NCBI RefSeq assembly: GCF_002303985.1
Contig: NW_019168481.1
Location: 1,240,001-1,304,000 of the forward strand
Direction: 5' to 3'
DNA from: Durio zibethinus
Taxonomy: Eukaryota > Streptophyta > Magnoliopsida > Malvales > Malvaceae
Length of the DNA: 64,000 bases
Below, one piece after another: positions 1-11,984 of the stretch. Every line of letters starts with the position of its first letter. Position 1 is the stretch's first letter. The notes under the pieces were generated by a model. That model ran no database searches and was not told the origin of the DNA. It saw nothing but the letters and a program-made list of their open reading frames with translations. A program made the translations under genes and the position numbers.

Positions 1-71
1 TCTTCACATTAGTTTCAACTGGCCTTTTCGGAAAATCAATTGATTCTGATATGTAAGGATAGTTTATGCAG

Positions 72-265
72 TTTGGGAGAATCTATCAATACCTTTAGAC
101 AAAGAATTAAAGCAGAATCCCAAAACAGTTTGCTGGCATGTGGATAGGAATATAATTGCAGAAGAGGCATTATCTGGTGCCCCTGCAAGTTACAATATTA
201 GATTGCTTCAATTTCTGATGGACATTGATCAAACAGAAGGGAAAAAATCACAGCAGCAAGGGTAG
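72..265 (+). CDS. 3'-terminal exon of an unidentified gene (partial)
   Basis: An open stretch of 64 codons begins right after a plausible acceptor (TTTATGCAG, ending at 71) and ends in TAG at 263-265. The first two bases complete a split codon. The peptide reads like ordinary plant coding sequence: charged and mixed composition, with segments such as VDRNIIAEEALSGAPASYN and IRLLQFLMDID, then a basic Gln-rich tail (KKSQQQG). The rest of the gene would lie left of the window. I do not recognise the family. It could be a chance open frame, but the splice signal and composition argue for a real last exon. Confidence 0.4.
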
Positions 266-645
266 GATAAATTTGGTGAGTGCATTTTCATGTAATCATC
301 TCCCTTTTTTTCCATTCCATGACTAATTGACTATGAAGAATGACAACTAATCCACCATGAATAAAACATGTGAGAGCATCGAAAACAGGATGATTAAAAT
401 CTGATAATTCTTTCTAGTTTTGAGACTAATCAAAGATGTGACTTTACCAATCTCAACCATGTTTTTAGGCTGCACCAAAATTGAAATGAGAATTCCAGCA
501 GTCTTGTTTAAGTTTTGTATTTTCCCACTTACAGTTGGTATTATGTTGACAGACAAAATTATTTATGTTTAGACAAGCAAGTACTTAATTTGATGTCCAA
601 AAAATGCATGTACCAAAACCATTTGTAGGATAACAAACAAGGTCA
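266..645. other. Intergenic / probable 3' UTR, no gene seen
   Basis: AT-rich sequence following the putative terminal exon. The minus-strand open frame here has no coding character. I see nothing else. Confidence 0.5.
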
Positions 646-1135
646 CACGGTTTTGTCCTACAAAAGGCGCCTCCCAAGGCGGAGATGGTGTGAACCCTTT
701 TATACCCCAGGGACCTTCCTATTATGTTCGATGTGGGATTCAGGACTCCCCCTTAGGTCCGTGACATTCTCCCGCACCCAACCTCGTGACGCCCTCGTCA
801 CGGAGGCCGGCCACCCTGCCTACCTCCCTCGAGGCGCTCGGCGTGGATCGAACGGTTTAGGGCTGGCTCTGATACCACTTGTCACGGGTCGAGACTCAAG
901 CTCCGAACCCGCGCGGCTCCGGGACCCGGGCATTCACCCTTCCGACGTCCCGGATCAGCCTTCTGCCACGGTTCACACCCTTGTGAGGTATTGTCCGCTC
1001 TGGCCCCTTGGCCTCACGGTTTTGTCCTACAAAAGGCGCCTCCCAAGGCGGAGATGGTGTGAACCCTTTTATACCCCAGGGACCTTCCTATTATGTTCGA
1101 TGTGGGATTCAGGACTCCCCCTTGGGTCCGTGACA
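646..1135 (-). mobile_element. TRIM-like LTR retroelement, 3' LTR truncated
   Basis: Two near-identical direct repeats (646-766 and 1014-1135) flank a short interior. Read on the minus strand, the 5' LTR runs 1135 to 880 (about 256 bp), starts TGTCACGG, contains TATAAAAG and ends TGACA. Two bases later comes TGGTATCAGAGCC (877-865), the standard plant initiator-Met tRNA primer binding site. The interior is only about 113 bp and ends in a purine-rich tract (GGGTGCGGGAGAA, 780-768) before the 3' LTR. The element has no coding capacity, which fits a TRIM. The 3' LTR keeps only its first ~121 bp, so no target-site duplication can be read. GC content is much higher than the surroundings. The long plus-strand open frame across it is not a gene. 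Confidence 0.8.
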
Positions 1136-3741
1136 CTAGTACTTCATTTCATGTCTGTTAAGGACACAATGATCATCATTCCAACATTAGTACATAAAAA
1201 GTACTTAACTTTCACTGATGTTGTCAAAATGAAATTCAGTGGTGCAAGTCCTTTTGTCCATATATCTCTAAACCAGCTGTTTTTGTAATGTTACCTTCAC
1301 TGTTGCTACCTTCTGATCTCTCCAAGGATGTTATTCCTCACTGTAAGCAGAGGGGAACATTGATATTTGTTCTTCCTTGTACTTACATTTCCTTTTGATG
1401 GATTCTGTGTTAATATAATTTTACTTTTTCAAAGACTAGAGAAGAAGCTCTGAAAAGAGCAAACACACCACCAAAGCTGAGAATATCAGATTAAGGACTA
1501 GTTCAATCATAAGCAAGACAAGTGTAAGATTCTTACTGGTCACCACTTGTTGACCACACATGATAGCATTGGCTGAAATAGAAAGTGAGAAATGACCACG
1601 GAATACTATTCCCTCGTAGAAAAAAGTTATTAAAGATTCCCAAGGAATAGGAATGTAAGAATCTTAACTCAAACTAAAGCCAATGAGTCATATTCTCAAG
1701 TCAATAATTTTTTTTGGTTATTCCTCTCTACCCAAAGCCACAAAAAATGGGTTCCCTCCCCCCATCTTTTTTTCCCTTTTGATCTAATTTAGTTGGATGC
1801 TTTTCAGCATTCATGATTAGTGTTTAAATGTTCTCATAAGTTGAGCCACTTGACAAGAATATTGCCTGGTTTAGAGATTGCTTATGTTTTTATCAGATAT
1901 ATATAACTAGCTTGAGTCTTTAAGCTTCGATTGGCTGACAGGAACAAACTGATCTCCTTGGCTCAATCATGATCTAGCCATCATTCTATACAACAGTTGA
2001 AGTGTTCAAAGTTTTTGCAATTTGTTCTGTTGCTTTGAAATATATGCTTCCCTGTTGGAGTGTAGGTTGTGATAAGACCATCCCATTTCACTTGACAGCA
2101 CCACCATTTATATATCTCCAACTATATACAATTTTCATTAGAAAGCATTGATATTGATTTCATCACCAAAGAATATGATTCCAACTCCGAAGGGTGAACA
2201 TAAAACTTTGAGGTAGGCATGAGATTGAGATTATACCGCGCCGCCATCCCCATATATCTTCAAATTTAACCTCTATATTCTCTTATAAAGAGTTCCAGCA
2301 TCAAGGAAAAAGAAGGGAGGGGAAGAAGAAAAAAAAAAAAGAAAGCTGAAGGAATTATGATATATGTCATAGTAAAGCTCAGTGAAGCTGAAGCTTAATT
2401 GTTCTTTTATGTATATGAATTAGAAGATAGCTGAAATAGTGGCATGAAAGATCTATCAACACATGGAGAACGTGACTGTGTTTTTAGAATTTCTTTGCTT
2501 GATCTCTCTGTTTCTCTAATATTAATCATACAATTGAAGAACTAAATCATCAAAAGGGAGATATCCATTAACATTTATCAGTCGTCATGGTTGCAGAAAG
2601 AACAATGGAGTGACCTTTATTAACCGAATATTAGATGAAAGACGGCTAAAATTTGAGCGTGTTTCAAATAATGGCCAAAGGGAGTTTAATTATAAGATGC
2701 AAATGAGCAAAGGGTGTTCCAAAAGTCACCAAGTTCACAACATCACATGTAACTGTGTCTCACACAAGGTTAGCAAGTTCAATAGGCCGATTCTTCTCAC
2801 GGCGTTACTTATTTATGTTTTCATATTAAATACGTGTAAAATATGAAAATTATCTTATCAAATTTATGTCAACAGATCAAACATAAAATAATTTTTTTGG
2901 TTTTTATCAAATTCATTATCATATCAAACTCATATACGTAAATTTATTAATTTTTTTCATATTATTTTTATATCGTACGATACAATGTTTAAAATTATCA
3001 GATAAGGGCCATTCAAGGATCCAAAATTTATCTGCATAAATGACATAAATTCGAAGATCCCATGTTAGTCAGTCCACGAATTGTTCACTTGTGTAATTTG
3101 CAGACATAGGAGAAAGAGGTCTTCTGTTCTATGAAGTCACCCTTACCCAAAACCATCCATCTCTCAAATTCACACTCCTAAAATACTTCCATGAAAGCTA
3201 CTAAAATAATGTTTATTATTATTGTTATTTTTTTTTACATAAAAAGCCGTGGATTAGGAATAGGAAAAAAATTATAAGTGCTAAGATCTAAATTTCAGAC
3301 ATATGGGATGTTAATTACATGAACCAACTAAGTAAAACTGTAATTCATGTTTACTTTCACTGCTCCGATTCCCTTGCATACTTTCTGCTAAAGAGTCGAG
3401 CTGTCCATTTCATGCATATATTCCGAGCCAATTTCATTAGTTGGGGCAAGCCAAGTTGCTGTTAACATGATAATACCAGGTCCAGTATACTAGGCTTCCT
3501 GGTCCAACTGCATCTTCTATATATACATATATATATATATATATATTTTTTTTACTTTTGTCCCTTCTGATCTTCCCCTCCATCCATTCCTTTCTGTTTA
3601 AAGAGATTTGCTCCAACAATAAACAAGATGGGAACAGATCAGAACTTGAAAGCAATGGGTGTGTGTGTTTATCTGAATGATGCCCCATTTGCCGGATGGA
3701 AAAAGAAAGATGTGGTTTTCATTTCTGTTTTATGATGCACT
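1136..3741. other. Intergenic, no supported gene
   Basis: AT-rich non-coding sequence. It holds a short (TA)n tract near 3525-3547 and one member of an AT-rich dispersed repeat family at about 2820-3005. Short open frames at 2610-2846 and 3437-3688 have no coding character. Confidence 0.5.
2820..3005. repeat. AT-rich dispersed repeat, copy 1
   Basis: Recurring wording: 'gtaaaatatgaaaattat ... tttatatcgtacgatac ... ttaaaattatca'. Related blocks occur near 10.24-10.47, 10.99-11.24, 44.43-44.64, 57.02-57.20, 58.04-58.25, 62.29-62.46 and 63.27-63.45 kb. Terminal repeats are not clear, so the element class is unknown. Confidence 0.4.
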
Positions 3742-3996
3742 ATGTCAAGAATATTCATAGATGAATTTGAAAGTTACAACACCACCAAGGTATGGATATA
3801 TTAGAATATGATTTTTTTTTTTATCAACCAGAATTGTCCCCTTACAAATAATCTAAGGTTTAAGATGCATGACATAAATTAGATTATCTTGAGTTTTTTT
3901 GTATTGCAGGAAGTAGCAGGTTATGGTGGAGAAGGTCCAAATCATGGTGGTCCAGGAGGCCAAGGTGGAGCCATTGCACCACCAAAACAGTCTTGA
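3742..3996 (+). CDS. Possible 44-residue peptide gene, two exons
   Basis: Exon 1 (3742-3789) encodes 16 residues from an ATG and ends at AAG|GTATGG. Exon 2 (3910-3996) follows a good acceptor (TTGTATTGCAG), keeps the frame with a phase-0 join and ends in TGA. The product is 44 residues: an acidic/aromatic N-terminus (MSRIFIDEFESYNTTK) followed by a Gly-rich tail with repeated GG pairs (GYGGEGPNHGG, PGGQGG) and APPKQS. There is no signal peptide. Canonical splice sites and a clean frame support it; its size means it could still be chance. I do not recognise the family. A longer upstream first exon is also possible. Confidence 0.35.
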
Positions 3997-5230
3997 AGCA
4001 ACCAACAGCAGCACAGAAAATTCACACTGCAAATAAACTCAAAATCACAATTCTCCTACAAGGTTTTTTCCCCTGAGAAGCTGAAATATACCCCATCAAC
4101 TCAAGAAATATGTATACTTGTACAAATAAGTCTCAAGAAAGAGATTGAAACAGCAAAAAATGCAAGTTACTTGAAACATTTTTCATTCTGAATTCACTTA
4201 TCAACTTGCCAAGCAGTGACCAAGCACCGATAATGTCACAAAAAGACAGCCTCTTAAGATGGGAAAATGTTGGAGTGGATAGTGCTGCTACCAGGGCTTT
4301 GGAAGGGGTTTTTGTAGGATGTAATCTAACTTAAACTAGGATCCATCTATCAATTCACATTGTCTCCCATGTTAAAGTTTATTCTCCAACAGCTGTTCTT
4401 CTCAAACCTACCATTCTCAAAACTTGTTTGAATGTCCAAAAAGTGTTATAAGGTTAGGTTAAACTTCCCCCATTGATCACGTTTCCCATGGCAAACAATT
4501 TTCTGCATACTTCAACCTGTTTTGGCACAACATTTGAGGTAAGCTTTAATGGTGATTGATATAAAAATTTGGCCAAACTTATAAATAAACAATCATAAAG
4601 ATTTTTTCTTTCTTTTCATTTTAAAAGCATTAAGGGCAAGCTTCAAGAGCTTTGGTTCAGAAGAACCTATACAATTAGACATAATTTGATCTAGTTTTTC
4701 TTTAACTGAAACAAAACGAGGAAAGCATTGGATTTTTTATAAAAGAAATCGTAATCTGAACATAAAAAAGGGGTTACAATTTTTGTAGCTAAAAAAGAAT
4801 TGCCTGGAATGAAGAGAAATGAACAACTTCTAGTTTTAAATACAAATATCAACAAAAGAAGAATTGAAGGATTTTTTCTCTTATGCTGTCCAGCCTCCAT
4901 TAATCTAAACAGTGTACAGTTTGGAACACAGCACTTTAATAACTGAGAAACAAAAATATACATAACAGTGGAAACTTATCCTCAAGGTCCCAACAAATTT
5001 GAGAGCTTCTTTTGGTGTAAAAAGAATAAAAGGTAAAGGAAAAAAATATAGAAAAATTGATTTCAACCCTGGAATGCATTTTTAACAAAACAATACATGC
5101 TTCTATGAAAAAACAAACAAGAACCTATTAAATATACTTGCATTGAGTAGCAGTATGACTCCATGACACTGTCAGCAAATGCAATCGACTGCCTTTTCAT
5201 AGATCGCCTTCTTATGTATGCAATGAAAGT
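3997..5230. other. Intergenic plus 3' UTR of the kinase
   Basis: AT-rich with no coding pattern. The open frame at 4691-4963 is not supported. The part nearest 5230 is probably the kinase 3' UTR, since that gene reads leftward. Confidence 0.5.
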
Positions 5231-8200
5231 TTAAAGTATGGTTTTCTTTCCTTTAACCCGGGTGTCCCCACTTTTGTCTTTTTGGGATCCCGTTGGAGGT
5301 TTAGATGGTTCGTGCAATTTGCCTGCAACATGCTTCTTTCGCCTTGGAGCGCCTGTGCTGGCAGAGTCAACCAATGGACCTGACCAAGTTTGAATTGGTT
5401 CTTTTGAATAAGTGAATGATGTAGAGCTGAAGGGGACATCAGGAGGAACAAGTGCAGGATCAATGTGATGCGATGCTCCTATAGGAAAGCCAAGTGCTCC
5501 ATCCTGGTGTGGTGGGGGGAACTTTTCACTTTTGCTTTTTGCATTTGCATGGGTTATTAGGCGCCTTCTCTGCTTCACACAAGGGAACCCCAAATTAGTT
5601 AAAGATATCAGAAAATTTTAACAGATGTTCAATGTCAGTCGCAGCTAAACCTAGAATCTGTTGGAGTGGACATCTTATTAACATGCCTTGATATTTGCAA
5701 ATACTCCAATCAGATGTCATAAAGGGGCAAATAGACTAGCCAAACCTGTGTTATCAAATTTATTCAGTAGGCAGAATGAAGCTTAAGCCGTAACGGGACA
5801 ACATATCTTATAAAGAAGAGAGAAGATGCAAACTTTCAATGCCATATCTCCATAAGAGTCATAGCACATTCAATGCATATTTAAACAATAGAACAACTAG
5901 CAACAAAAAAGCACTGCTTTCAAAATCCTGTCTCATTTAGTTAGGGGCATGTCTGCCTTTAAAGAAAATATTATTTTCAAAGTAAAATATGAAAACAAAA
6001 GCATCTAAGCATACAAGATAGTGGTTGTTGACAAAGTGAAATATCAAACATACATCAAGATTAGACAGAAGCTCAGCATTGGCTTCTGGAGCAGGAATAG
6101 CCCTTGCACGATTGCGTGTCCGTGTCTTCCTTGCACCATCATCCTGGGCTTTACCAGCAGCTCTGAGTCTGCACATTAATACCAGAAAGTTTTCATTGTT
6201 GATTACAGTTGAAATACATACAGAAGATATACATGACTTGATGCTTTGAAATGTGCATTTGCCTGTGCATGTGTGTAATTAGGAGCAGGACAAAAGTTAA
6301 GTATGAACTGCAACAACTGTATCAAAATAGCTTAGATTGAAAATTTTCAAGTAAATAACCGTAGGCAGAATACTAATTACCATACCATTAACAGTGAGTT
6401 AAACTCAAATGGAACAAATGTCGAACACAGAATGATGACTAAACTTTGAAGACATGGAAGTTGCTATGATCAATTGTATGCAAGAGTTCAACAGCTCCCC
6501 ATTGAATAATTCAAAATCATTGCATATTTTTACATTAGAGTATCCAGCCAACAGCAAAATTCAATGCTCCTCAGGTCATAACAAGTTTTATCATCTACAC
6601 ATAGGGTAGAATCATTTAACATAATCCAGAATAAGCACATAAGATCCAGAAAGACCTGAATCTGTGTATCTATGCTTGCAAACCACATTAGTTTATACAT
6701 CTCTCTCTAAGAAAAGACATGTGTATGCGGGTGAGGCGTTTCCAACAGAGAATTTGCTTAACGGTCTGTAACGTTTCTATGAATATGCATACAAGTGAAT
6801 ATAGCATCCTTTTGGTCATGACAATCCATCAAATTAAGAATTTCCAACCTTAATCAGCTAGCACAGTTTTATAAAACAGCCAGTGATTAAAGTTAAGAGA
6901 GAGCAAAAGTACAAGAATTGACCTCCGAGCTTCATCATCTCGTCGTTTTGCATCCATCTCTTTACTGGGTGGATATTTTGGGAGGCTAGAAGGTTCGGAA
7001 GCATAAGGTTCTGTAGTGAAGAACTGCACAAGAAAAATAAAATGGTGAAAAAACACTTTGCGAAAGCTTATCTTCGCAATAAACCAATCTTTATAAATAA
7101 AAGATAAAAGAGGCCATGAACAGAAGGAAATGGAGAGTGTTCATCAAAATCAAAGAACTCACTTCACTTCTTAATGCAGCCGTGGCAGTCAGACGTTCTG
7201 CCGGATCAATTGCAATTAGAGTGTCAATAAGTGGCAGCGATGATGGTGGGAAATCTTTGAATGTCTCTTTTATGCATCTTTTATAAGGCTCTCGAGGCTT
7301 AAATAAGGTTGCATTTGGCAACTTTGATTTTTTCCAGTATTCATCTGATGGTGAACCACATAACTTGTATATTTTATGTAGTTGCTCTACCTAATAGATC
7401 AAAAAAAGGAAATAGTTACTAGCAATAAAGTCGCAGTACAACTGCATAGAATATCAACTATTCATTTTCAACATGTAGTGATCAGCAAAGAGAGAATAAC
7501 AAAGCAATTCAAGATAAGATATGTAATTTATTGGTTGCACGATGTCACCCTCCACTAAACACAAACTATAGCAATTTTTCAAGAAATTAACTTAAATCAA
7601 CAAGTAGAAGGAAATAACTTCCTAAATGAATAGTGATGCCAAAATCCTTCCACCTAAAATCTTGCATAACAATATGCAATATAATCAAAAGCCTCTTAAA
7701 CTGAAAAAACAGCAATTGAAGCAAAAACCTACCTCTGTTCGACCAGGCATAATAGGCTTCCCAGCCAAGAGCTCAGCTAAAATGCATCCTGCACTCCAAA
7801 GGTCAATACCAACACCATAATCTGTAGCCCCAAGAAGAAGCTCAGGGGCCCGATACCACAGGGTAACCACCCGACTAGTCATGGGATGCTTGCGGTTGGG
7901 ATCAAAAAATGTAGCCAGTCCAAAATCAGCAATCTTAAGTGTTCCTCCATCATCAATAAGAAGATTTGACCCCTTAATATCACGGTGAAGCACTCCACGG
8001 TTGTGACAGTGCTCTAGGCCAGAGAGTAGTTGATGCATGTAACACTTAACCTATAATGTTAACATACTTTTTAAGCATACTTCTAGAGTCACTACCTTGC
8101 CAAGGATGTAAGCCACGGATTTCAATATAATTTAAATCACAAGACAAGTTGGGGCTAACCTGTGGCTCTGTAAACTTTACTATTGGGCTTGCTGCAAGCC

Positions 8201-9110
8201 CAGCCAAATCATGCTCCATGCACTGAAATACCAAATACAAACTACACGACATCCTTGAAGTAACTAAACCTTCCAATTTTACAACATTAGGATGATCCAA
8301 CCTCCGCAGTATGAGAATCTCTCTAGCCATGAATTTCACACTCTCAGGTTCAAGATTATCAAATCGAACCTTCTTTAGCGCAACAATTTTACCAGTTACC
8401 ATATCTTTAGCTTTGTACACATTGCTATATGTTCCTGAGCCAATCTATCATCAGTAAGGAAAAGGTAAGTATCTGAATCAAAATACAAACTTCAAAAATA
8501 TCAATAAATGAAGAACAAGACCAAGAACTAAACTGCATCCCAGACGATGTAACAAAAGGCAACTGTTTCAATTTAAAGACAAAATTGACCATTCATATCC
8601 CATAATTAAACAAAGAACACAAACTAAAATGGCACAAACAACCAATTGGATTCACTATCATTTCAAAACAAACCACCATTGTAACATCATCGTTCAATGA
8701 GGACCAATAAGAAAAGCACACAAATATTGAACAAAAACAAAATTGCACACCTTATCAATCTTCTCAAATGTGTCAGCCCTCCGTGGAATCCACCCATTAA
8801 GTGCCTCCCCACAGGCATCTGAAAGCCATGAAGGCCATCCAGCTGCCACCTGTTCTCCACGCAAATGCTTTGGTAGGTTACTCAACCTGGGGTTTGGCTT
8901 TGACCTTCTCCTTTCCACCCTTTCTTTTCTTTCCCCATCAGCTTTTTCCTCCTTTTGGGTACCCTCATTTTCAACCTCTACAACATTAGCATCAGTTTTT
9001 GAAACTATAACACTTTCTACTTTCCTATTGGATTCAAAGCTAGCATTTTTACTCTCTCTAGACTCTGAAACAATCCCTGAAGATACTTCTCTCCCCAAAA
9101 CACACCCCAT
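5231..9110 (-). CDS. CDK-like Ser/Thr protein kinase, N-myristoylated type (At1g54610/IBS1-like)
   Basis: Seven coding exons, read leftward: 9110-8751, 8444-8160, 8050-7733, 7390-7163, 7023-6923, 6168-6054, 5569-5231. All joins keep frame, giving 581 residues. The start MGCVLGRE is a myristoylation/palmitoylation signal (Gly2, Cys3), so membrane attachment is expected. Residues 1-115 are a charged, low-complexity leader. The kinase domain starts near 121: IGSGTYSNVY loop, VALKKV lysine, catalytic HRDIKGSNLL, DFGLA, and APELLLG in the activation segment. The PSTAIRE position reads NLEPESV, as in this plant-specific CDK-like group rather than cell-cycle CDKs. A basic, proline-rich C-terminal tail follows. 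Relatives are around 570-700 residues, so the gene looks complete. The substrate is unknown; members are linked to defence priming and cell-wall or stress responses. Confidence 0.92.
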
Positions 9111-9740
9111 TTCTTAAATCTAAACCTCATGTCCTAACATATTCTAACCAGGGTCTTGCTCTAAATCAACAACTAATCAATAAACAATTAACTGCACAAA
9201 AATCAAGCAACTATAACAAGCATGATCAAACCGATAAACCTGCAAAAAAGAAAATTGAAACAAAAAAGTTGACTGCTACATGAAATTACCAAAACCCAAC
9301 TTAACTAATAATCTAAGCTAGAATTCACAGCGCGAAAAGTCATAAAACCCTACCCTTTTACTGCTACAATTTGGGAGCTTCTAAGATTCAGCAAAAAATC
9401 AAAAAGGGAATCGAAAAGAAATGATCTTGGAGCCAAGTAAAAGAGTAAAATTGATGAAAGAGTGAAACTTGATAGGTTTTAAGAAGAAATTTGGGAAAGT
9501 CAAATCGAAAATGATCTGAAAATAAGAAAAAAAGGAGAGTTTTTTTATAGAGAGAAAGTGGGAGAGTTAAATAAAAGACATTGTTTTTAAGCAGTTTGGA
9601 AGTGAAGTTTGTGTTTTGTTGTGTGCTTTGTAAGAGAAATAGAGAGAGAAAGAGCAGAAATTGATACTTACTTTGGTTGAATCTGAAGGAGAGAGAGAAG
9701 AAAGAGGAGAGATACTGTTTCTATTGGTAAAAGGCTTTTG
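9111..9740 (-). promoter_or_regulatory. 5' UTR with intron and leader of the CDK-like kinase
   Basis: A donor (AAA|GTAAGTATC) lies at 9671 and an acceptor (TTTAG|ATTTAAGAAATG) at 9121, so an intron of about 550 bp interrupts the 5' UTR just before the ATG. The leader exon from 9672 upward is rich in GA/CT repeats. I see no clear TATA box. Confidence 0.5.
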
Positions 9741-11984
9741 GCCTCTTTGTTCTTTAGTGTTTTGGAATTTTCTTCTTTTTGTTTTTTATTTTATTTTTTT
9801 AAAAGAAAAAAATCGAAATTAAAAATAAATGAGAGCAAGAGCTTTTACCACCAAAGTCAAACCTCCCCCTAATTCCTTTCATTTCCCACTAATTAGAATC
9901 AAAAGTTTATTTCATAAAATAAAAAAATAAATAATTTTTATTCATTAAAAGTAATCAAGATCGTTTAGTTTAAATACCAAATTTATATTAAAAAATTTGC
10001 TTGAATCGATTTAAATTTATTAACTGAACATATAATTTGACTTATAAATAAATTTAATTGTGAATAATTTCAAGTGAACTATATGGTATAATTTAAAGGA
10101 TGATTATCTTTGAAAGGGGGCAAGATTTAGTGGTTTGATTGCTTAACATAAAATGAGAAATTATTGTGTTGGATTGCTGTCAATGTTTGTGTTCCACCAA
10201 AGTAATTTCTTTTCTCAATCCTTATTTTTTAGTAGATTTAATAATTCATATTTTCGTATCATATAAAATATTAAAATTTATATATTTATATTATATTTTA
10301 CATAAAAATTATATATTATAATTTATGTTAATATGTGAATAAAAAATATATTTTTTAATTTTATTAAATTCATATATAATTATAATTAAAATTTTAAATT
10401 ATATCATTTTTATAATTTATCTTTATATAATATTTATATCATACCATCTTATTATATTTAAAATTTTCAAATTTATTTTCTGGTTAAGAGCACCCACTTG
10501 TTCCACCTAAGCCAATTTTTTTCCTTTTTTTTTCCCTTTTTCTTTGGTTTTATCTTTAATGCTAGCTCACATTCACCAAGGTAAAAAATTTATCAAAGTG
10601 CCCAAATAACATTAAAAAAAAAAAAGGAAATTCACCAAGGTTGCTTTAAAAAGAGAGCAAGATACTAGTATAATTCATGTACCAAAAAGCTTATATTATT
10701 AATTGTTAATACTAATTTTTTTTTTCTTTTTGGATTATTAAATGATTGAACTGAAAGTACCTGCCAGTTCCCCAACATTAATATATTTTAATTTGTATTT
10801 TATAAGCTATATTCATGAATTAGTGACCTATTCTTTTAAGGCAGGTCCTAAATCTTTTTATATGGAATTTTTAATTTTATTTATGTAATTATTTTTTTTT
10901 AAATAAAAAAATAAAAGGACAAGTAGAGGAATAGAAAAAAAAGACAACCTCTCTTTTTTTTATATAAATATATATTAACAGGTAATATTTTTTATTTAGA
11001 TACGATAATTTATATATTTGTTTTGTTTAAAATATTGATAATTTTTATATTTTTATTATATTTTACATAAAAATTATCTGTCATAATTTATGTTAATATA
11101 AAAATATAAAATTTTTTTATTTTGTTAAATTTATATATGATTTTGTTAAAAATTTTAAATAAATCATTTTCGTATTTTTAATTCGTATCATTTTCGTGTC
11201 ACATTATCGTATCGTATTTTAAATTGTCAAATTTAATATATATATATATATATTTATAGGGTTGGATTTAAATGAAAATAGTTAGCTCACTTTTACTTTA
11301 TTTTACCCCTCTTCTAAAGAAAAGAAGATAATGAGAATGCTAAAAGTGCTTTTGTGCAAGTTGGGAAGATAAAAATCAAACAGCAATAAAAATATTAACT
11401 TAAATTAACATTTAATTTAATTAATTTTAAAAAATAATTTATTATTTTAAAATGAGAAAAATCTTGTTTAACTAACAACTAAACTATTATTTAATTAAGC
11501 AAGATCTTCTTTAAGTTTAGTCAAAGTCACTAAGAGCAAGATATATTCACCTAATATAATGGACAATCCAAGTCACAACAGCTCATGCTTTGTCTCTTAC
11601 TACAAATACAATAGTTTCTGCAATTGAAGATTAGTTAAAAACATACACCAATTTCCTTAATACTCAACTTAGGCTGTAGTTTTTAGCCAATTGAGAAACT
11701 CCCATGTCCAAAAATTTTATTTTATGATTGAATCTTTAAAAAATTTAACTATAAATGTTTTTTTTATGCAATAACTTGTTAATCTTCTTTCACTACCAAC
11801 TTTTTCTTTTCTTTTTCCTTTATGTCTTCTGCTGTATTTTTCTAAAGTTAGGAGTCAACATTTCCTCATCTTTTTGCTTATTTTCTGTAGCCAAATGATT
11901 TATTTCCGACAGTTGTCAAAACCTGAGTTACCTGACAACCTTGTTAATTAGCTTTATTCTTGTGCTTCACTAAAAGGAAGTTTC
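9741..11984. other. AT-rich intergenic repeat-bearing region
   Basis: No gene is supported. Two blocks of the AT-rich dispersed repeat lie at about 10240-10470 and 10990-11240; both contain 'attatattttacataaaaattat' wording followed by 'tcgtatcgtatttt' or similar. The rest is simple AT-rich sequence. Confidence 0.5.
10990..11240. repeat. AT-rich dispersed repeat, copies 2-3
   Basis: This block and 10240-10470 share 'attatattttacataaaaattat...ataatttatgttaatat' and the 'taaaattttaaat...' segment. The 10.99 kb copy also ends with 'cgtatcgtattttaaattgtcaaat'. Both copies face the same way, about 760 bp apart. Confidence 0.5.

Noticed and set aside
653..1288. 211-codon plus-strand open frame
   Set aside because: It lies across a non-coding TRIM element and repeats the same peptide twice because of the LTRs.
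1900..2420. Possible microRNA precursor
   Set aside because: No stretch matched a common plant miRNA I know, and no long imperfect hairpin was visible.
8743..9117. 124-codon plus-strand frame
   Set aside because: It is the antisense shadow of kinase exon 1, which has conserved sequence and correct splice sites.
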